From the NCBI GenBank assembly GCA_031290715.1, contig JAITNA010000030.1, positions 1 through 19,465 on the forward strand: a stretch of 19,465 nt of DNA, written 5' to 3'. The position numbers and the translations under genes were made by a program. The notes under the pieces were generated by a model. That model was given only the letters and a program-made list of their open reading frames with translations. It was not told where the DNA came from and did not search any database. Source of the stretch: Eubacteriales Family XIII. Incertae Sedis bacterium (GTDB lineage: Bacteria; Bacillota; Clostridia; Peptostreptococcales; Anaerovoracaceae). Shown here in pieces: positions 1-6,302 of this stretch (its first letter is position 1; every line of letters starts with the position of its first letter).

Positions 1-122
1 CAAGCCCAAAAACCGGCGACAAAAACACCCCGATCATCCGGTGGCTGACCCTGACAGCAGCCCTGCTAAGCCTCCTCCTCATTCCGGCAAGGAGAAAGCA
101 AAAGCAAAAAGCCAAAAGCTAA
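1..122 (+). CDS. C-terminal end of a sortase-anchored surface protein (partial)
   Basis: Only the last 39 codons lie in the window, read in frame from base 3 to the TAA at 120-122. They begin with SPKTGD, then about 18 hydrophobic residues rich in Leu, Ala and Ile, and end in a basic tail with ARRK and several Lys. This is the three-part architecture of a cell-wall sorting signal: an LPXTG-like pentapeptide, a membrane span and a positive anchor. By family knowledge a sortase would cleave between Thr and Gly and join the protein to peptidoglycan. The ectodomain lies upstream, so its function cannot be named. The first motif residue (Ser here, normally Leu) is a substitution seen in some sortase classes. 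The assignment to a sorting signal is fairly secure; the substrate class is not. Confidence 0.72.
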   Translation, partial: SPKTGDKNTPIIRWLTLTAALLSLLLIPARRKQKQKAKS

Positions 123-138
123 AGCAAAGGGGAAGCAA

Positions 139-167
139 GGGAGCACGAGAACCGACTCCGTGCTTCC
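139..167 (+). terminator. Possible hairpin after the surface-protein gene
   Basis: A 9-bp stem (GGGAGCACG at 139-147 with CGTGCTTCC at 159-167, one G-U pair) lies just after the surface-protein stop. No T-run follows it, so it is only a candidate terminator or 3' end structure. Confidence 0.3.
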
Positions 168-214
168 AAAGGTAAAAGACCTCGGCTTTCAGTCATGGTA
201 AGAAATGTAATATA

Positions 215-243
215 TTGACATTATTGTAATAATAATATAGTAT
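215..243 (+). promoter_or_regulatory. Toxin promoter
   Basis: A perfect -35 box TTGACA (215-220) is followed after 17 bp by TAGTAT (238-243), predicting a start near 250 and a leader of about 105 nt for the small toxin gene. TATAGT and TATACT overlap it as alternative -10 boxes. The 19 bases at 209-227 are identical to the -35 region of the abrB promoter on the other strand at 10897-10915. Confidence 0.7.
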
Positions 244-253
244 ACTTTTACAG

Positions 254-350
254 GGGCGAAAGCCCGGGGAGCGGCGACGCGACCCAAAGGCGGTTTACTC
301 CACCGTAATCACTTCATCGCAACGCTATAAGGTTGCGGGGAAGGAGGTGG
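254..350 (+). promoter_or_regulatory. Structured leader of the toxin mRNA
   Basis: The leader contains a GGGC-GAAA-GCCC tetraloop hairpin (254-265) and a six-pair hairpin CGCAAC/GTTGCG (318-323 with 332-337). CCACC at 300-304 can close a larger stem with GGTGG at 346-350, which overlaps the strong Shine-Dalgarno AGGAGG. Burying the ribosome site in the full-length transcript is a known control in type I toxin mRNAs. The pairing is read by eye and not energy-tested. Confidence 0.4.
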
Positions 351-355
351 TACGT

Positions 356-433
356 ATGAGTGTCATGGAAGTTTTGACTTTCGCGATTTTCGTCGTAATG
401 CTTTCGGCATTCATGTCGGACAGCAAAAAATAA
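356..433 (+). CDS. Type I toxin, 25-residue holin-like membrane peptide
   Basis: This short frame encodes MSVMEVLTFAIFVVMLSAFM followed by SDSKK. It has a polar first few residues, a single hydrophobic span and a short charged tail ending in KK. That matches the small 'putative holin-like toxin' peptides of Bacillota (TxpA/BsrG-like type I toxins), which insert in the membrane and depolarise it. The start is set by an excellent ribosome site (AAGGAGGTGG, 341-350) six bases upstream. Its own promoter lies at 215-243. A convergent antisense RNA overlaps the 3' part of its mRNA. Seen directly: peptide, promoters, terminator and overlap. Known of the family: toxicity and antisense control. Inferred: that this copy is active. 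The frame is below usual gene-calling length. Confidence 0.75.
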   Translation: MSVMEVLTFAIFVVMLSAFMSDSKK

Positions 434-459
434 CCGCCTGATGTAGTAGTCAGACGGCT
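425..459 (-). terminator. Terminator of the antisense RNA
   Basis: On the minus strand GCCGTCTGA (458-450) pairs with TCAGGCGGT (441-433), with one mismatch and an eight-base loop, and is followed by TATTTTTTG. This is a canonical stem plus U-tract. It falls at the toxin stop codon, so the antisense RNA covers only the 3' end of the toxin gene. Confidence 0.7.
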
Positions 460-476
460 ATAACAAGTTTTGGAGT

Positions 477-499
477 GGCCGCCAAGCACAGGCGACGCC
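477..499 (+). terminator. 3' hairpin of the toxin mRNA
   Basis: GGCCGCC (477-483) can pair with GGCGACGCC (491-499) across a seven-base loop with a two-base bulge. It is probably the 3' end structure of the toxin mRNA and part of the antisense-target region. A weak T-rich stretch follows. Whether it terminates transcription is uncertain. Confidence 0.4.
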
Positions 500-511
500 C
501 CTGATGTCATT

Positions 512-539
512 ATTATATCAAGTCAAAACACATTGTCAA
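512..539 (-). promoter_or_regulatory. Antisense RNA promoter
   Basis: On the minus strand TTGACA (539-534) and TATAAT (517-512) are both perfect consensus hexamers separated by 16 bp. The predicted start is near 505. This is the strongest-looking promoter in the window and fits a constitutive, highly expressed antitoxin RNA. Confidence 0.75.
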
Positions 540-592
540 TACGCCGCATTGCGGCAAAATACGGAGCAAGGAGGCAGTGTACAGATTGTTTG

Positions 593-621
593 TTTACTTG
601 GCTTAAATTTGGGTATATACT
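593..621 (+). promoter_or_regulatory. Probable promoter of the lipoprotein gene
   Basis: TTTACT (593-598), a 17-bp spacer and TATACT (616-621) lie about 48 bp before the lipoprotein start. The -35 box matches consensus at four of six positions, so this is a reasonable guess only. Confidence 0.45.
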
Positions 622-668
622 TTCTATATGTTGTTATGGGGGCATGACGAGGGAAAGGGAACGGTATT

Positions 669-2126
669 ATGAATATTAGAATGTTCAGGAAGGCGCTTGC
701 GTTTTTGATGGCGGCTATGATTGTGACGGCGGTCTTTGCCGGGTGTGCGCGGACGGAGCTTTCTCCGGCCGGCCGCGTGACCGCAAAAGCCGGCGGTACG
801 CATTCGATCACGGTTTCGTGGGATGCCGCGGAAAACGCCACGGCCTACGAGGCGACGGCTGTACCGGTGAACGTGCCGGCGGAAACCTCGGATTCGGACA
901 CGGGGGAAGCGGAAGCATCGGATTCGGACACGGGGGACGCGGAAGCATCGGATTCTGCGGCGGGGGAAACGGTGTTTGCTGCGGGGGACTTGGATGGTAC
1001 GGAATACACGTTTGAGGGCCTTGCCATCGATACTGAGTATGAAATCACGGTCGTTGCGGTTGACAAGAGCAAAACGGAAGCAAGGAAATCGGCGCCGGCG
1101 GTCGTCAGCGGCAGGACGGACAGCGTGGAGATCAACGCGCCCGCGGAGGTTGCGGCCGCGGCTGATTCCGACACACAGATCACCGTAACGTGGGAAGCTG
1201 CGGCCGTACCGGAGGGCGAGGACGGCGCCATCGCCTATACGGTCAAAGCGGCTGACGATGAAACCGGGGCAAATGAAACGATTATTGCGGAAAAGATTGC
1301 CGAGACAAGTTTCGCGCAGGAGGGCTTACCCGAAAATACGGAAAAATACTATACGGTATACGCGGTCGTGACGATTGACGAAAAGGATTTTGTGAGTGAC
1401 GGCAGCGCTTTTGCGACAGCCGTGACGATGGAAACGGCGGTATTAGAGGAGGAAGCGGCGGCCGCGGCAAAAGCGGAAACGGCCGCAAAGCAGGGCGGCG
1501 GCGGAAATACTTCCGCTTCGTCCGCGCGGGAAGCGGCGGCATGGGCGGAAGCGCAGCGCGTCGTCGGCCGGATCATCACCGAGGGGATGAGTGATTGGGA
1601 CAAGGCCAACGCGATCTGCAACTATATGGTCAATAATGTCGCGCCGCAATACGACCAAAGCCTTGAGGCTTACAAGACAAATTTCGGAAATGAGGCTTAC
1701 GCCGCGTTGATTTCGCATATCGCGGCCTGTTCCGGCGTTTGCAAGGCCGTTACGATGATGTGCAATATTGTCGGGCTTCAAAGCCAGCATATCAACGCCG
1801 GCCAATGGACGCACCAGTGGAATCTTGTTCTCATTGACGGCGAATGGCTCAGATTGGACGGACAGGCTTGGATGCAAAAACCGAATGAACCTGTCGGGAC
1901 ATCCGAAATCATCAAATGCGGATGCGGTGAGGAATTTCCAACGATGGAGGCGCTGGAAGCGCACCAAGCTTATTACAAGGATTTGCTGAACAGAGCCGAA
2001 GCCGGCGAATTTGACGACATCGCGCCGCGTGATGCGGATGGGAAGCCGGACTACTCGCAATGGGTTGCGGACGACTACGCACATTGGGGCTACACGATCG
2101 ACTATGCGACCATGGTATATTATTGA
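669..2126 (+). CDS. Lipoprotein with FN3-like repeats and a transglutaminase-like domain
   Basis: The 485-residue product starts with a signal peptide ending in the lipobox VFAG-C (Cys26), so it should be an exported, lipid-anchored surface protein. Residues about 31-150 and 151-255 form two fibronectin type III-like beta repeats (ITVSW...EYEITVVAVD and ITVTW...YYTVYAVV). The first is interrupted by a DSDTG-rich acidic insert. An Ala/Glu-rich linker follows (256-285). Residues about 290-400 form a transglutaminase/protease-like fold with a candidate triad of Cys358 (SGVCKAV), His382 (THQW) and Asp397 (RLDG). The tail has a C-x-C...H cluster (417-432) and aromatic residues at the extreme end. 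The family uses papain-like chemistry for proteolysis or crosslinking; the substrate is unknown. It stands alone between the toxin locus and rpsU. The Shine-Dalgarno sequence is weak (GGGA). Confidence 0.78.
   Translation: MNIRMFRKALAFLMAAMIVTAVFAGCARTELSPAGRVTAKAGGTHSITVSWDAAENATAYEATAVPVNVPAETSDSDTGEAEASDSDTGDAEASDSAAGETVFAAGDLDGTEYTFEGLAIDTEYEITVVAVDKSKTEARKSAPAVVSGRTDSVEINAPAEVAAAADSDTQITVTWEAAAVPEGEDGAIAYTVKAADDETGANETIIAEKIAETSFAQEGLPENTEKYYTVYAVVTIDEKDFVSDGSAFATAVTMETAVLEEEAAAAAKAETAAKQGGGGNTSASSAREAAAWAEAQRVVGRIITEGMSDWDKANAICNYMVNNVAPQYDQSLEAYKTNFGNEAYAALISHIAACSGVCKAVTMMCNIVGLQSQHINAGQWTHQWNLVLIDGEWLRLDGQAWMQKPNEPVGTSEIIKCGCGEEFPTMEALEAHQAYYKDLLNRAEAGEFDDIAPRDADGKPDYSQWVADDYAHWGYTIDYATMVYY
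888..970 (+). repeat. 30-bp tandem repeat inside the lipoprotein gene
   Basis: Units at 888-917 and 918-947 differ at a single base, and a degraded third unit begins at 948. Each encodes ten acidic residues around SDSDTG. The length keeps the reading frame, so copy number could vary by slippage and change the size of a surface-exposed loop. Confidence 0.8.
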
Positions 2127-2137
2127 AAAAATGTTGC

Positions 2138-2166
2138 TTGCGGTGGGTGTTGGATTGGGGTATACT
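2138..2166 (+). promoter_or_regulatory. rpsU operon promoter
   Basis: TATACT (2161-2166) lies 17 bp after TTGCGG (2138-2143). The predicted start near 2173 gives a leader of about 87 nt for rpsU. The -10 box is good and the -35 weak. Confidence 0.5.
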
Positions 2167-2174
2167 GATATTAC

Positions 2175-2206
2175 TTCGGCGCGGCTTGTGATATTTGAGC
2201 GCCGGG
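2175..2206 (+). promoter_or_regulatory. Hairpin in the rpsU leader
   Basis: CGGCGC (2177-2182) pairs with GCGCCG (2199-2204) over a 16-base loop, extendable by two U-G pairs. It sits at the 5' end of the predicted transcript. It could be a stability element or a protein-binding leader, but no known ribosomal leader motif was recognised. Confidence 0.35.
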
Positions 2207-2259
2207 GCGGTGAAATCCGGTAGCGCTCGCAGTGAATACAAAGAGGAGGTGACGAAGGA

Positions 2260-2439
2260 ATGGCACAGGTGATCGTGCGTGAAAACGAGAGCTTGGAAAG
2301 CGCGTTGAAGAGATTCAAGCGGTCTTGCGCCAGGGACGGCGTTATGTCCGAATTGCGCAAGCGGGAGCATTACGAAAAACCAAGCGTCAAACGCAAGAAA
2401 AAGTCCGAAGCGGCTCGTAAAAAAGCGCGTAAGTTCTGA
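2260..2439 (+). CDS. rpsU: 30S ribosomal protein S21
   Basis: The 59-residue product begins MAQVIVRENESLESALKRFK and ends in a dense Lys/Arg tail, as expected for bS21. This small, very basic subunit sits at the platform of the 30S ribosome near the mRNA exit and anti-Shine-Dalgarno region and helps initiation. Length is normal for the family. The start has an excellent ribosome site (GAGGAGGTG) about ten bases upstream. It is the first gene of a run that continues into phoH, ybeY and era, a common clostridial arrangement. A palindromic repeat separates it from phoH. It was too short for a usual ORF cut-off, but identification is secure. Confidence 0.96.
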   Translation: MAQVIVRENESLESALKRFKRSCARDGVMSELRKREHYEKPSVKRKKKSEAARKKARKF

Positions 2440-2451
2440 GGATATATCACT

Positions 2452-2502
2452 GGATTCCCGGGCTCCGCCGCAAGCGGCGGCCCCGAGAATGACAGTATTT
2501 TA
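2452..2502 (+). repeat. Palindromic repeat, copy 1 (rpsU-phoH gap)
   Basis: The element starts GGATTCCCG and ends GAATGACAGTATTTTA. It folds into a long hairpin whose core is CCGCCGC/GCGGCGG, with outer ATTC/GAAT arms. A shorter relative with the same ends lies at 14699-14731. Similar ATTCCCG...CGGGAAT palindromes are common dispersed repeats in bacteria. Here the copy fills the gap directly before phoH, where a ribosome site would be expected. Confidence 0.65.
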
Positions 2503-2503
2503 G

Positions 2504-3472
2504 ATGGAAAACGACGTAAAGGAGATCATCAGAGTTTCAATCAGCGAGGCGGCGGACGCGGGTCCGGTTTTCGGTACGCTTGATGCCAATCTCAAACGGA
2601 TTGAGGACGCCTTTGCCGTCGGCATCGTCTTGCGCCGCGACGAGCTTGTGATTACGGGGAAAATGGCCGCGGCGGCCGCCGGGGTCGCGGAGGACATTCT
2701 TTGGATCGCCGAGAGCGGCGAAGCGCTTGACGAGCAGAAGCTCGAATACGTCATTCATCTGAATGAGGACGGAAATTCCTACCGCATGAGCGGCGTGAAC
2801 AAGGACATCGTCGCGTTCACGCACCGCGGCAAACCCGTCAGGGCCAAGACGATCGGTCAGGCCGAATACGTCAAGGCCATACGCGCCCATGATATCGCCT
2901 TCGGAATCGGGCCGGCCGGCACGGGCAAGACCTATCTTGCCGTTGCGATGGCGGTCAGCGAATACAAAAACCGAAATGTGGAAAAGATCATTCTCGCGCG
3001 CCCGGCGGTGGAAGCGGGAGAGCGCCTCGGCTTTCTTCCGGGGGATTTGCAGGAAAAGGTCGATCCTTATCTGCGGCCGCTCTATGACGCGCTCTACGAA
3101 ATCATGGGGCGCGATCAGACGCTCCGGCTCAAGGAAAAGGAGATTATCGAGGTCGTCCCGCTTGCCTATATGCGCGGGCGTACCCTTGACGGCGCTTTCA
3201 TCATTCTTGACGAGGCGCAGAATACGACACGCGAACAGATGAAAATGTTTCTCACGCGGATGGGCTTCGGCTCGCGGGTCGTCGTTACGGGGGATGTCAC
3301 GCAGATTGATTTGCCGAACGGCAAGACTTCGTCGGGGTTGCTTCACGCGGAGCTGATTCTGAAGGATGTGGCTGAAATCGCTTTTTGCCGGCTGCGGACC
3401 GGCGATGTCGTGCGGCACTCCTTGGTCAAGAAGATCATCGGCGCTTACGAAGATTACGAGAACGGGAAATAA
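2504..3472 (+). CDS. phoH: PhoH-family ATPase
   Basis: The 322-residue product matches the length and layout of the bacterial PhoH (YbeZ-like) proteins. An N-terminal KH-like region (1-100) precedes a P-loop ATPase domain with Walker A GPAGTGKT (136-143), the motif RPAVEAGERLGFLPGDL and Walker B LDEAQNTT (235-242). PhoH is a cytoplasmic ATP-dependent factor thought to act as an RNA helicase with YbeY in rRNA processing; the immediate downstream neighbour here is ybeY. The start at 2504 fits the alignment in memory with Bacillus PhoH, but no Shine-Dalgarno is visible because a palindromic repeat abuts the ATG. Function naming is secure; the exact biochemical role of the family is still debated. 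Confidence 0.95.
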   Translation: MENDVKEIIRVSISEAADAGPVFGTLDANLKRIEDAFAVGIVLRRDELVITGKMAAAAAGVAEDILWIAESGEALDEQKLEYVIHLNEDGNSYRMSGVNKDIVAFTHRGKPVRAKTIGQAEYVKAIRAHDIAFGIGPAGTGKTYLAVAMAVSEYKNRNVEKIILARPAVEAGERLGFLPGDLQEKVDPYLRPLYDALYEIMGRDQTLRLKEKEIIEVVPLAYMRGRTLDGAFIILDEAQNTTREQMKMFLTRMGFGSRVVVTGDVTQIDLPNGKTSSGLLHAELILKDVAEIAFCRLRTGDVVRHSLVKKIIGAYEDYENGK

Positions 3473-3481
3473 CGGATAACA

Positions 3482-4018
3482 ATGAATTTCTTATTTGACG
3501 GGGATGTCGAAAACGCGGGGGAGGTCACCGCGGTGTTTCGCCGCGCGGCGGAGCTGATTCTGGAGCGCGCGTCCCTGCCGTCCGACGCGATCGAGATCAG
3601 TGTCAATTTCGTTTCCGAAGCCGAGATGAAAACGCTCAATCATACGTACCGGGGCATCGGGACGCCGACAGACGTCCTGTCTTTTCCGATGTTCCGCGAT
3701 ACCTCTGACATCCGTATGGCCATCGGGAAGCTCGGCGGGATGGCGGGGGCGGAAGGCCTGCTGCCCGATCCCGCGCGGCCGGATATGGCCGTTGCGCTCG
3801 GCGATGTGGTCGTCTGTATCCCGATCGCGAAACGCCAAGCCGCGGAATACGGGCACAGCGAAGAACGCGAGCTCGTCTATCTCTTCGTACACAGTATCTT
3901 GCATTTGCTCGGCTACGACCACGAGAAACGCGGCGGGAAGCAGCTCATGCGCGCCGAGGAAGAGGCGGTCATGGCGCAGCTGAAGCTGTCGGGGCCGCAG
4001 GAAAGGAGTTTGCCGTGA
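3482..4018 (+). CDS. ybeY: Endoribonuclease / rRNA maturation factor YbeY
   Basis: The 178-residue product has the family signature HSILHLLGYDH, with metal-binding His137, His141 and His147. Upstream, the motif GTPTDVLSFP is also typical. YbeY is a zinc-dependent single-strand endoribonuclease needed for 16S rRNA 3' end maturation and ribosome quality control in the cytoplasm. It follows phoH by nine bases and overlaps era by four, so translation of the three is probably coupled. There is a somewhat longer loop between the LSFP motif and the ALGDVV strand (about residues 71-103) than I would expect. The Shine-Dalgarno is poor. Confidence 0.95.
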   Translation: MNFLFDGDVENAGEVTAVFRRAAELILERASLPSDAIEISVNFVSEAEMKTLNHTYRGIGTPTDVLSFPMFRDTSDIRMAIGKLGGMAGAEGLLPDPARPDMAVALGDVVVCIPIAKRQAAEYGHSEERELVYLFVHSILHLLGYDHEKRGGKQLMRAEEEAVMAQLKLSGPQERSLP

Positions 4019-4905
4019 AATCCGGTTTTGTATCCATTATCGGCCGCCCGAATGTCGGAAAATCAACCCTCCTCAATGCCATTCTCGGGGAAAAGATCGC
4101 CATCACGGCCGACAAGCCGCAGACGACGCGCAACCGGATCCGCGGCATCTATAGCGAGCCGGAACCGGACGCGTGCCAGTTGGTATTCATCGACACGCCG
4201 GGGATCGCCCGGCCGCGCAACAAGCTTGGCGCCTATATGACGGATCAGGCAATGAGTACCTTCGGGGAGGTTGACATCATCCTGTTTGTCGTCGACGAGA
4301 AGCTCGGCGACCGCGGCGGGGACAATTTCATCGCGGGGCGCCTGTCCGGGACGGACACGCCGAAAATCCTCGTGATCAACAAGATGGACACGATGACGCC
4401 GGACGAATACAAATCCATCTTCGACGAATATGAGCGGACGGGCGTTTTTGCGGAAATCTTTGGGATTTCGGCGCTGAAAGGGGATAATGTGCCGCTTTTG
4501 GTCGAAACGCTCAAAGGATACGCGGAGGATGGGCCGGCGTATTTCCCGGCCGGCATGGTCACCGATATGCCCGAACGTTTCCTCGCCGGCGAGATTATTC
4601 GCGAGAAGATGCTGCATTATCTGCGCGACGAGGTCCCGCACGGCGTTGCGGTCGAGCTTGAGTCCTATGAGGAAAAGCCGAATCTCACGAAGATTTCGGC
4701 CGTTATCTACACGGAAAAAAAATCCCACAAGGGAATTATTATCGGAAAAGACGGGCATACGCTCAAGGGAATCGGAAAGAGCGCGCGCACGGAAATCGAG
4801 GCTTTGCTCGGCGTCCGCGTATTTCTTGAATTGTGGGTCAAGGTGAAAGAAAACTGGCGGGACAGCGACCGGCTGCTCTCCTCGCTCGGATACCGCGGCG
4901 ATTAG
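4015..4905 (+). CDS. era: GTPase Era, ribosome assembly
   Basis: The 296-residue product has an N-terminal Ras-like GTPase domain with G1 GRPNVGKS (10-17), a G2 Thr region (PQTTRNRIRG), G3 DTPG and G4 NKMD. The C-terminal KH RNA-binding domain carries IIIGKDGHTLKGIG. Era binds the 3' end of 16S rRNA and checks late 30S assembly. It sits next to ybeY, whose substrate is the same rRNA end. The start is GTG at 4015, overlapping the ybeY stop (GTGA), with AGGAG a few bases upstream. Length and motifs are complete. Confidence 0.97.
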   Translation: MKSGFVSIIGRPNVGKSTLLNAILGEKIAITADKPQTTRNRIRGIYSEPEPDACQLVFIDTPGIARPRNKLGAYMTDQAMSTFGEVDIILFVVDEKLGDRGGDNFIAGRLSGTDTPKILVINKMDTMTPDEYKSIFDEYERTGVFAEIFGISALKGDNVPLLVETLKGYAEDGPAYFPAGMVTDMPERFLAGEIIREKMLHYLRDEVPHGVAVELESYEEKPNLTKISAVIYTEKKSHKGIIIGKDGHTLKGIGKSARTEIEALLGVRVFLELWVKVKENWRDSDRLLSSLGYRGD

Positions 4906-4908
4906 CGC

Positions 4909-5577
4909 ATGACAGCGGAGCACACGGGCATCGTGATACGCCAGACAAAGATCACGGGCGGCCGCCGGATGATTCTCGTTTTCACGCGGGACGCCGGCAA
5001 AATCAGCGCGGGCACGCGCATTTCCGAGCGAAAAGGCGGCGGCGGGGCGCTGGCCATCAGGCCGTTCGCGTACGGGCGGTATTTTGTCCGGGAGGGCGCA
5101 AACGGTTTTTTTTCCATCACGTCCGCGGAAACCATCGACGCGCATTTTGCGCTCGGCGGGGACGCGGACCGTTTTGCCGAGGCTTCCTTTGCGCTCGAAT
5201 TCACAGACCGGCTGCTGCCGGAGGGCATTCCGGCGCAAAATATTTTCGACCTGCTCCGGCGCTATCTTACGCTGCTCTGCGCGCGGGAAAGCGATTTTCG
5301 GCTGCTCACGATCAGCTATATGGTCAAGGTCATGCAGGATACGGGCGTGTTTCCGGACGCGGTTTCTTCTGCTGATTTCCCGGAGAACGAGTTGCTATCG
5401 GGCGTGAATGATGATATATTTACACAGATCGTATTCCTTGCGGAGAACCCACTCGAGCGGATGGCAGGATTGACGTTCAACAGGGAAAAAGAAGGCGCCG
5501 TTTTCACAATTCTGACGGAATTCGCGAGAAGGCACCTCGACATCGGGATGCTGAAAAGCGAAAAGTTACTGTTATAG
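4909..5577 (+). CDS. recO: DNA repair protein RecO
   Basis: The 222-residue product has the RecO start (HTGIVIRQTKITGGRRMILVFT), an OB-fold that binds single-stranded DNA, followed by an alpha-helical domain (about 85-222). RecO works with RecR and RecF to load RecA at gaps and to anneal strands. The gene directly follows era, the usual place in Bacillota. It is a little shorter than typical members (about 240-260). The region after GVFPD has no cysteine, so the C-terminal zinc-binding cluster seen in many RecO proteins is absent. No ribosome site is evident and the gap to era is three bases, suggesting translational coupling. Identification relies on the N-terminal fold and context. Confidence 0.88.
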   Translation: MTAEHTGIVIRQTKITGGRRMILVFTRDAGKISAGTRISERKGGGGALAIRPFAYGRYFVREGANGFFSITSAETIDAHFALGGDADRFAEASFALEFTDRLLPEGIPAQNIFDLLRRYLTLLCARESDFRLLTISYMVKVMQDTGVFPDAVSSADFPENELLSGVNDDIFTQIVFLAENPLERMAGLTFNREKEGAVFTILTEFARRHLDIGMLKSEKLLL

Positions 5578-5624
5578 AGAAAAAGGCGATAATAATAGAA
5601 GCAGCCGAATTAAAGGAGGAAATT

Positions 5625-6299
5625 ATGGAAATCACTTTGGAAAAGATCGAATTGGTCAAAGACCGGACCGGTGTCAGCTACAAGGAGGCGAAGGAAGCGC
5701 TCGAAGCGGCGGACGGCAATGTGGTGGACGCGATCGTCGCGATCGAAGAACAGATCAACGCGAGCGCGGGCGCCAAGCTTTCGGATCATGGCGAGAAGGT
5801 CATTTCGCAGATCAAGGAGCTGATCCGCAAGGGCAATATCGCGCGTATCCTCATCAAGCGGGAGGATGAAATCATCCTCAATCTCCCGGTCACGGTCGGC
5901 GTCGTCGGGACGGTTCTCGCGCCGTGGCTGACTGTTATCGGCGCGGTCGTCGCGCTCGGGACCCGGTGCAAGATCGAACTGATCAAGGACGACGGCGAGA
6001 TCATCGATGTGAGCGGCAAGGCCGAGGAAACGTTCGAGGGCGTCAGGGAAAAGGGCGAGGACGCTTTCGACGCGGTGCGAAACAAGGCGGGCGACGCGGT
6101 GAACAAGGCGAAGGACGTCACGGGAAAAGCCAAAAGCGACGCGGCGGAGATCAAGGATATCGTCAAGGACGCCGCCCAAGAAATCAAGGGCAAGGTGAAG
6201 AAGGAAGAGCCGGACGCGCCGGAAGAGCCCGCGGAGTCCGCGTCGGAAGCGGAAGCGGATGAGAACGCCGGGAAAACGAAAGGGAAAACGGAAAAATAA
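5625..6299 (+). CDS. UBA-like and DUF4342 domain membrane-associated protein
   Basis: The 224-residue product has three parts. Residues 1-45 resemble the UBA-like helical domain at the N-terminus of EF-Ts (LVKDRTGVSYKEAKEALE). Residues about 60-120 match DUF4342, with a hydrophobic stretch LNLPVTVGVVGTVLAPWLTV that may be a membrane hairpin. Residues about 125-190 form an amphipathic Lys/Asp/Ala helix with 11-residue-like periodicity, as in LEA or apolipoprotein-type segments, followed by an acidic Glu-rich tail. No function is established for this family. A strong ribosome site (AAAGGAGG) precedes it. It lies between recO and glyS and is probably cotranscribed. Binding to membrane or nascent chains is a guess from domain types only. 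Confidence 0.75.
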   Translation: MEITLEKIELVKDRTGVSYKEAKEALEAADGNVVDAIVAIEEQINASAGAKLSDHGEKVISQIKELIRKGNIARILIKREDEIILNLPVTVGVVGTVLAPWLTVIGAVVALGTRCKIELIKDDGEIIDVSGKAEETFEGVREKGEDAFDAVRNKAGDAVNKAKDVTGKAKSDAAEIKDIVKDAAQEIKGKVKKEEPDAPEEPAESASEAEADENAGKTKGKTEK

Positions 6300-6302
6300 T
6301 CT

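Larger units (their letters stand above)
425..505 (-). ncRNA. Antisense RNA antitoxin (RatA/SR4-like)
   Basis: A minus-strand transcript of about 80 nt is predicted from the near-perfect promoter at 512-539 to the terminator at 425-459. It is fully complementary to the 3' untranslated region and the last codons of the toxin mRNA. Convergent overlap at the 3' end is the layout of txpA/RatA and bsrG/SR4 in Bacillus subtilis, where the antisense RNA promotes decay or blocks translation of toxin mRNA. The 3' region of the toxin transcript carries another GC-rich hairpin (477-499), typical of these loci. The assignment rests on architecture and not on a family search. Confidence 0.68.

Noticed and set aside
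250..350. Possible riboswitch (c-di-GMP type) upstream of the toxin
   Set aside because: GC-rich hairpins are present, but the conserved GEMM core sequences are not; type I toxin leader structure explains the region.
1443..2360. A 305-codon minus-strand frame across the lipoprotein and rpsU
   Set aside because: Overlaps two real genes on the other strand and a clear promoter region.
6200..6302. T-box leader before glyS
   Set aside because: No specifier loop or T-box sequence; the region is coding DNA of the DUF4342 gene.
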